Positions 61,401-64,000 of a stretch of DNA of 64,000 nucleotides are shown in pieces (within the stretch, counting starts at the first letter, position 1; each line of letters opens with the position of its first letter). The DNA is taken from NCBI GenBank assembly GCA_003676145.1, contig NAUB01000030.1, positions 36,955 to 100,954 of the forward strand, written 5' to 3'. This DNA is from a gamma proteobacterium symbiont of Stewartia floridana. GTDB lineage: Bacteria > Pseudomonadota > Gammaproteobacteria > Chromatiales > Chromatiaceae. The position numbers were made by a program, and so were the translations under genes. The notes below the pieces were generated by a model. The model did not search any database, was not told the DNA's origin, and saw only the letters and a program-made list of their open reading frames with translations.

Positions 61401-61939
61401 GTTTCGCGACGACGCTCCTTATATTTGGAGATACCCGCCGCCTCTTCGAGGAAGGTCCGCAGATCTTCCGGACGCGCTTCGATCAGACGGGAGATCATGC
61501 CCTGTTCGATGATCGAGTAGCTGCGTGGCCCCAGGCCGGTGCCTAGGAAGAGATCGGTGATATCACGACGACGGCAACGCACCCCATTTAAATAGTAGAG
61601 GGATTGACCGTCGCGGGAGACCTGACGTTTGACTGATATTTGGTTGTACTGGGCATACTGGCCACCGGCCCGCCCTTCCGCATTATCGAAAAGCAGTTCG
61701 ATGGTAGCTGCGCCGACAGGTTTACGGGCTGTCGAGCCATTGAATATGACATCCGCCATCGATTCGCCACGCAGCATTTTGGCTGAGCTTTCACCCATCA
61801 CCCAGCGGACTGCATCGATAACATTGGATTTGCCGCAACCATTCGGCCCAACGATGCCGACCAGATTACTCGGAATCGGTACAGTGGTTGGATCGACGAA
61901 TGATTTAAACCCGGCGAGCTTGATTTTCTCGAGACGCAT
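58436..61939 (-). CDS. smc: chromosome segregation protein SMC
   Basis: 1167 aa. Walker A GPNGCGKSNVIDAVRW, two long coiled coils rich in Gln, Glu and Leu around a hinge (about residues 510-660), the signature motif LLSGGEKALTAVAMVFS and Walker B FCMLDEVDAPLDDANV. It is the core ATPase of the SMC-ScpAB condensin, whose scpA and scpB are 10 kb away in this window. First gene of smc-zipA-ligA; divergent from queF. Confidence 0.97.
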   Translation of the reverse strand: MRLEKIKLAGFKSFVDPTTVPIPSNLVGIVGPNGCGKSNVIDAVRWVMGESSAKMLRGESMADVIFNGSTARKPVGAATIELLFDNAEGRAGGQYAQYNQISVKRQVSRDGQSLYYLNGVRCRRRDITDLFLGTGLGPRSYSIIEQGMISRLIEARPEDLRTFLEEAAGISKYKERRRETENRIRHTRENLERLTDLRDEVAKQLQHLQRQAATAEKYQTLKQEERQTKAELLALRWRTLDQDLQQRERNIAELQNHLEAALAEQRKLESVIEEDREKHTEANDLFNEVQGRFYSLGAEISGLEQAIQFARDTQKQQQQDLEQVEQAFQESEAHRAQDESRLNELNHNLQSEEPQLMEAREDEHKLSEALNQAEQAMQSWQAEWEQFNQQAAEPAQTAQVERTRINHLEQQGSNLERRLQRFDEELSRLDDSRLLGEIGELESEESGQKDSVDILHNQLSEMVDQINQQRELNNQQANQLDQARAELQSNKGRQASLEALQQAALGEAESDIAEWLEQTQLQSAQRLAQQIKVTPRWQQAVEVVLGFHLQAVCIDDLDQLNDALPQLQKGTLTLWDGSAASTAEPHADDLATQIEAPWSLQSLLAGVRMVDDLPTALHRRHSLNPGESLITPEGIWLGRNWLRITRESDERAGVLGREEELRILKQTLQEQQLQVDELTEQLEQGRERLKHLEQEREQSQASYNQLNRALSEVRSNLSSKRTRADHLRQRREQLQQEQQEIAEQIENDHLLMEETRQRLHLALEAIETLGSRRESLVQRRDELRTQVSEAREKLNQQRTATHQRELQVESMRTVHTSLTQNLQRARSQLDQLTQRRDELKQSLENAEAPMQQQLQDLNVKLEARSSVEQELNQVRQGLEDVDGQLREKEQQRHQAEQRVQQRRDKLNQAQLQNQEVSVRRNTLQEQLDEGGLVAEELFKTMPEEASEPVWQQKVESLANRIQRLGPINLAAIDEFQEQSERLKYLEEQHADITSSLETLENAIRKIDRETRTRFKETFDKVNAGIKDLFPRLFGGGHAYLELTGEDLLDTGVTVMARPPGKRNASIHLLSGGEKALTAVAMVFSIFQLNPAPFCMLDEVDAPLDDANVGRFCEMVKSMSDQVQFIFITHNKITMEIANQLSGVTMHEPGVSRLVTVDVEEAAQLAAL

Positions 61940-62051
61940 GGGCCGCTAAGATACACCAAAGAGGGGCAATGTTACAGGGGACAAAAGCAAAAATATGTAC
62001 CGGAACTCTTTTTTATAACTTACTGTTTTTTCAAGCTTATAAAGGAAATAC

Positions 62052-62080
62052 TTCAGACTGGGCACAGGCTCACGTATAAT
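62052..62080 (+). promoter_or_regulatory. sigma-70 promoter of queF
   Basis: TTCAGA (62052-62057), a 17-base spacer and a perfect TATAAT (62075-62080), 33 bases before the queF ATG. Confidence 0.55.
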
Positions 62081-62113
62081 TCATCGCCATTTTACTGACG
62101 AGACTGTGAAACC

Positions 62114-62503
62114 ATGCCCAGCCAACCAAGCAAAGATCTGGAAACTTTCGAAAATCCCCAACCGGAAAGGGATTATACGATCCGCATCAACATCCCCGAA
62201 TTCACCTGCCTCTGCCCGAAAACCGGCCAGCCCGATTTTGCTGAAATGACTCTGGAGTATGTTCCCGAGAAGCTTTGCGTGGAACTCAAAGCCCTGAAGA
62301 TGTACATCTGGTCATTCCGCGATCAGGGGGCTTTCCACGAAGCCGTAACCAATGAGATTCTGGCGGATCTGGTGGCCGCCACCCAGCCCCGCTTTATGCG
62401 ACTGACTGCCGAATTCAACGTTCGCGGCGGCATCTACACCACCGTGGTTGCAGACCACAGAGCCGAAGACTGGCAGCCACCGGTACCAGTCACCCTGCCC
62501 TGA
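62114..62503 (+). CDS. queF: preQ0 reductase QueF (NADPH-dependent)
   Basis: 129 aa, the short unimodular QueF type. It reduces 7-cyano-7-deazaguanine (preQ0) to preQ1 in queuosine synthesis. The catalytic cysteine ([11 protein letters not shown]) and the substrate-binding glutamate ([15 protein letters not shown]) are present. It is followed 28 bases later by the FGGY kinase, possibly in one transcript. Confidence 0.95.
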   Translation: MPSQPSKDLETFENPQPERDYTIRINIPEFTCLCPKTGQPDFAEMTLEYVPEKLCVELKALKMYIWSFRDQGAFHEAVTNEILADLVAATQPRFMRLTAEFNVRGGIYTTVVADHRAEDWQPPVPVTLP

Positions 62504-62531
62504 CTGCAAACAGCAACTCCGGGACAGGATC

Positions 62532-63809
62532 ATGGGACTCTGCATAGGCATCGATCTGGGCACCTCGGGTTGCCGGGTTATCGCGATCGATGAGCATGCC
62601 GAAGTGGTCTCCACCCTGACCCGACCGTTACCGGATTCTGTTTCGCCAGCAAAAGGCGAACAGCAACAAAACCCACAGGACTGGTGGCAAGCGGTCACCG
62701 AACTGTTACAGGAAACCGTTGCAAAGATCGGTAACAAACCAGTAGATGCGATCGCCGTGGATGGCACCTCCTCAACCCTGTTGTTGACCGATCACCAGGG
62801 CACGCCACTCACCCCGGCACTGATGTACAACGACAGTCGCAGCCGTGACAACCTGAAACTGTTGAAACAAGTCGCGCCAGAAGGTAGCCCGGTATTGATT
62901 GCCAGTTCCAGTCTGGCAAAGCTGCTGCATCTCAGTAGCAATCTGAATACCGACAGCTATTACGCCCTACACCAGGCCGATTGGATTATGGGGCGTCTGA
63001 CTGGAAACTACCGCCTCAGTGATGAGAACAACGCACTGAAATTGGGGTACGACCCAATCTCTCGGCAATGGCCGGAGTGGATCAACACTCTCAATTTCGA
63101 TACCGACTGCCTGCCCGAGGTACACCCCTGCGGAACACCGGTAGGAAAACTGAGCAAGGATGCGGCCCAGGCAACCGGGTTGCAAAGTGGAGTCACTGTC
63201 GTGGCTGGCACAACGGATAGCAACGCCGCCTGTCTGGCAACCGGAGCCAATGAGATCGGTGATGCAGTCACATCCCTTGGCAGCACTCTGGTGGTGAAGA
63301 TTCTCTCGGATAAACCGGTTTTCGACTCACGATACGGTATTTACAGCCATCGCCTTGGGGACCGGTGGTTGGTGGGAGGTGCATCGAACAGTGGTGGTGC
63401 CGTGTTGCGTCACTACTTCAAACCCAAACAACTCCCTGGATTAACCGATGCTATGCAAGTCAATCAACCCACCGGCCTTGACTACTACCCTCTGGTATCA
63501 GCCGGAGAGCGGTTCCCGATTAACGATCCAGACCTGGCGCCCAGGTTAAGCCCAAGACCTGAAAGTGACAGCTTATTTTTTCAGGCTATCCTCGAAGGTA
63601 TCGCTGAAGTGGAAAAACAAGGATATAGCCGATTAATGGAACTTGGAGCACCCAAGCCTAAAAAGGTTTTCTCGATTGGTGGTGGTGCTGTTAATGAGCC
63701 TTGGAGGCAGATGCGGGAACTGCGATTAGGAGTATCGGTAATCCGCGCTGTTCAACAAGAAGCGGCTTATGGAACCGCACTACTTGCGCTACGCAAAATC
63801 AGATATTAA
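62532..63809 (+). CDS. FGGY-family carbohydrate kinase
   Basis: 425 aa. Phosphate-binding loop LGTSGCRVIAID, the catalytic aspartate in AVDGTSSTLLL and the adenosine motif SIGGGAVNEPWRQM are present. At this length and with DGTSST it resembles the short D-ribulokinase/xylulokinase branch; the exact sugar is open. I start at ATG 62532 (MGLCIGIDLGTSG) because the longer frame overlaps queF and lacks the motif. Confidence 0.88.
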   Translation: MGLCIGIDLGTSGCRVIAIDEHAEVVSTLTRPLPDSVSPAKGEQQQNPQDWWQAVTELLQETVAKIGNKPVDAIAVDGTSSTLLLTDHQGTPLTPALMYNDSRSRDNLKLLKQVAPEGSPVLIASSSLAKLLHLSSNLNTDSYYALHQADWIMGRLTGNYRLSDENNALKLGYDPISRQWPEWINTLNFDTDCLPEVHPCGTPVGKLSKDAAQATGLQSGVTVVAGTTDSNAACLATGANEIGDAVTSLGSTLVVKILSDKPVFDSRYGIYSHRLGDRWLVGGASNSGGAVLRHYFKPKQLPGLTDAMQVNQPTGLDYYPLVSAGERFPINDPDLAPRLSPRPESDSLFFQAILEGIAEVEKQGYSRLMELGAPKPKKVFSIGGGAVNEPWRQMRELRLGVSVIRAVQQEAAYGTALLALRKIRY

Positions 63810-63946
63810 GTTTATTCTAGTACAGACTATATTGCCCTTTAAGTATACGTATTATGATTAAGTTAGAAATTAGTTAATTAGACACGTTTGATTCTTTTTC
63901 ATTCCCGGATTCAATTCATAAGTGCATAACTTGTACAGGCTAGAAG

Positions 63947-63980
63947 AAGCGGTCAGTTGTCCGTAGGCTAACCGCTTTTT
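63947..63980 (+). terminator. intrinsic terminator after the kinase
   Basis: AAGCGGT/ACCGCTT stem (7 bp) with a 17-base loop, followed by a T-run (TTTTT). It lies 137 bases after the FGGY kinase stop; the region between is AT-rich and empty. Confidence 0.6.
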
Positions 63981-64000
63981 CTCCGGCAAGAGATGACACG

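Overview
The window looks like a chromosomal segment of a gammaproteobacterium, probably a Chromatiales-like sulfur-oxidizing or facultatively respiring lineage. I infer this from the housekeeping block (zipA-ligA-smc; trpS-scpA-scpB-rluB; yciB-yciI), ctaA and SCO genes, SoxW-like thioredoxins, a multiheme cytochrome locus and a PEP-CTERM protein. The species cannot be named from sequence alone. Base composition is moderate, with AT-rich patches near 7.4-8.5 kb and 24-32 kb.

Layout. 0-7.4 kb: acnA, purB, a uL16 hydroxylase and a GNAT fusion, with a REP-like inverted repeat at 5.0 kb. 7.4-13.5 kb: an accessory stretch with two AT-rich small genes, nudF, a UbiA prenyltransferase and an RTX-repeat protein built from an 18-residue unit. 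13.5-17.3 kb: a divergent haem-copper oxidase-like subunit and a ctaA-SCO-Cys-rich protein unit. 17.3-23.7 kb: a DUF188 protein, a DEAD-box helicase, a MotA/MotB pair, mtgA and small proteins. 24-29 kb: a CHASE-type histidine kinase, its response regulator and an EAL protein with a probable zinc-binding CZB domain. 29-39.5 kb: the most interesting region, an envelope electron-transfer locus with two paralogous NHL-propeller lipoproteins, cytochromes carrying 4, 3, 3, 12 and 2 haem motifs, and an outer-membrane beta-barrel. It ends with a dihaem cytochrome fused to a histidine-phosphatase-like domain that has lost key residues.

39.5-45.3 kb: a class I cyclic-di-GMP riboswitch in front of a small secreted protein, a PEP-CTERM protein, two GGDEF proteins (one with a near-consensus sigma-54 promoter), tRNA-Lys and a double-thioredoxin protein. 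45.3-52 kb: a tightly packed minus-strand operon (rnm, yciO, M50 protease, trpS, scpA, scpB, rluB, endonuclease III-like). 52-64 kb: yciB-yciI-PPIase, then smc-zipA-ligA, queF and an FGGY kinase.

Two themes tie the accessory genes together. First, cyclic-di-GMP: two cyclase candidates, one phosphodiesterase candidate and one riboswitch lie within 20 kb. Second, CTTAAG-N5-CTTAAG boxes, matching the PmrA/QseB-type consensus, lie upstream of both the EAL gene and the cytochrome operon. This suggests one OmpR-family regulator for both. The best candidate for an undescribed system is the 30.0-39.4 kb cytochrome/NHL/barrel locus with its cytochrome-phosphatase fusion.
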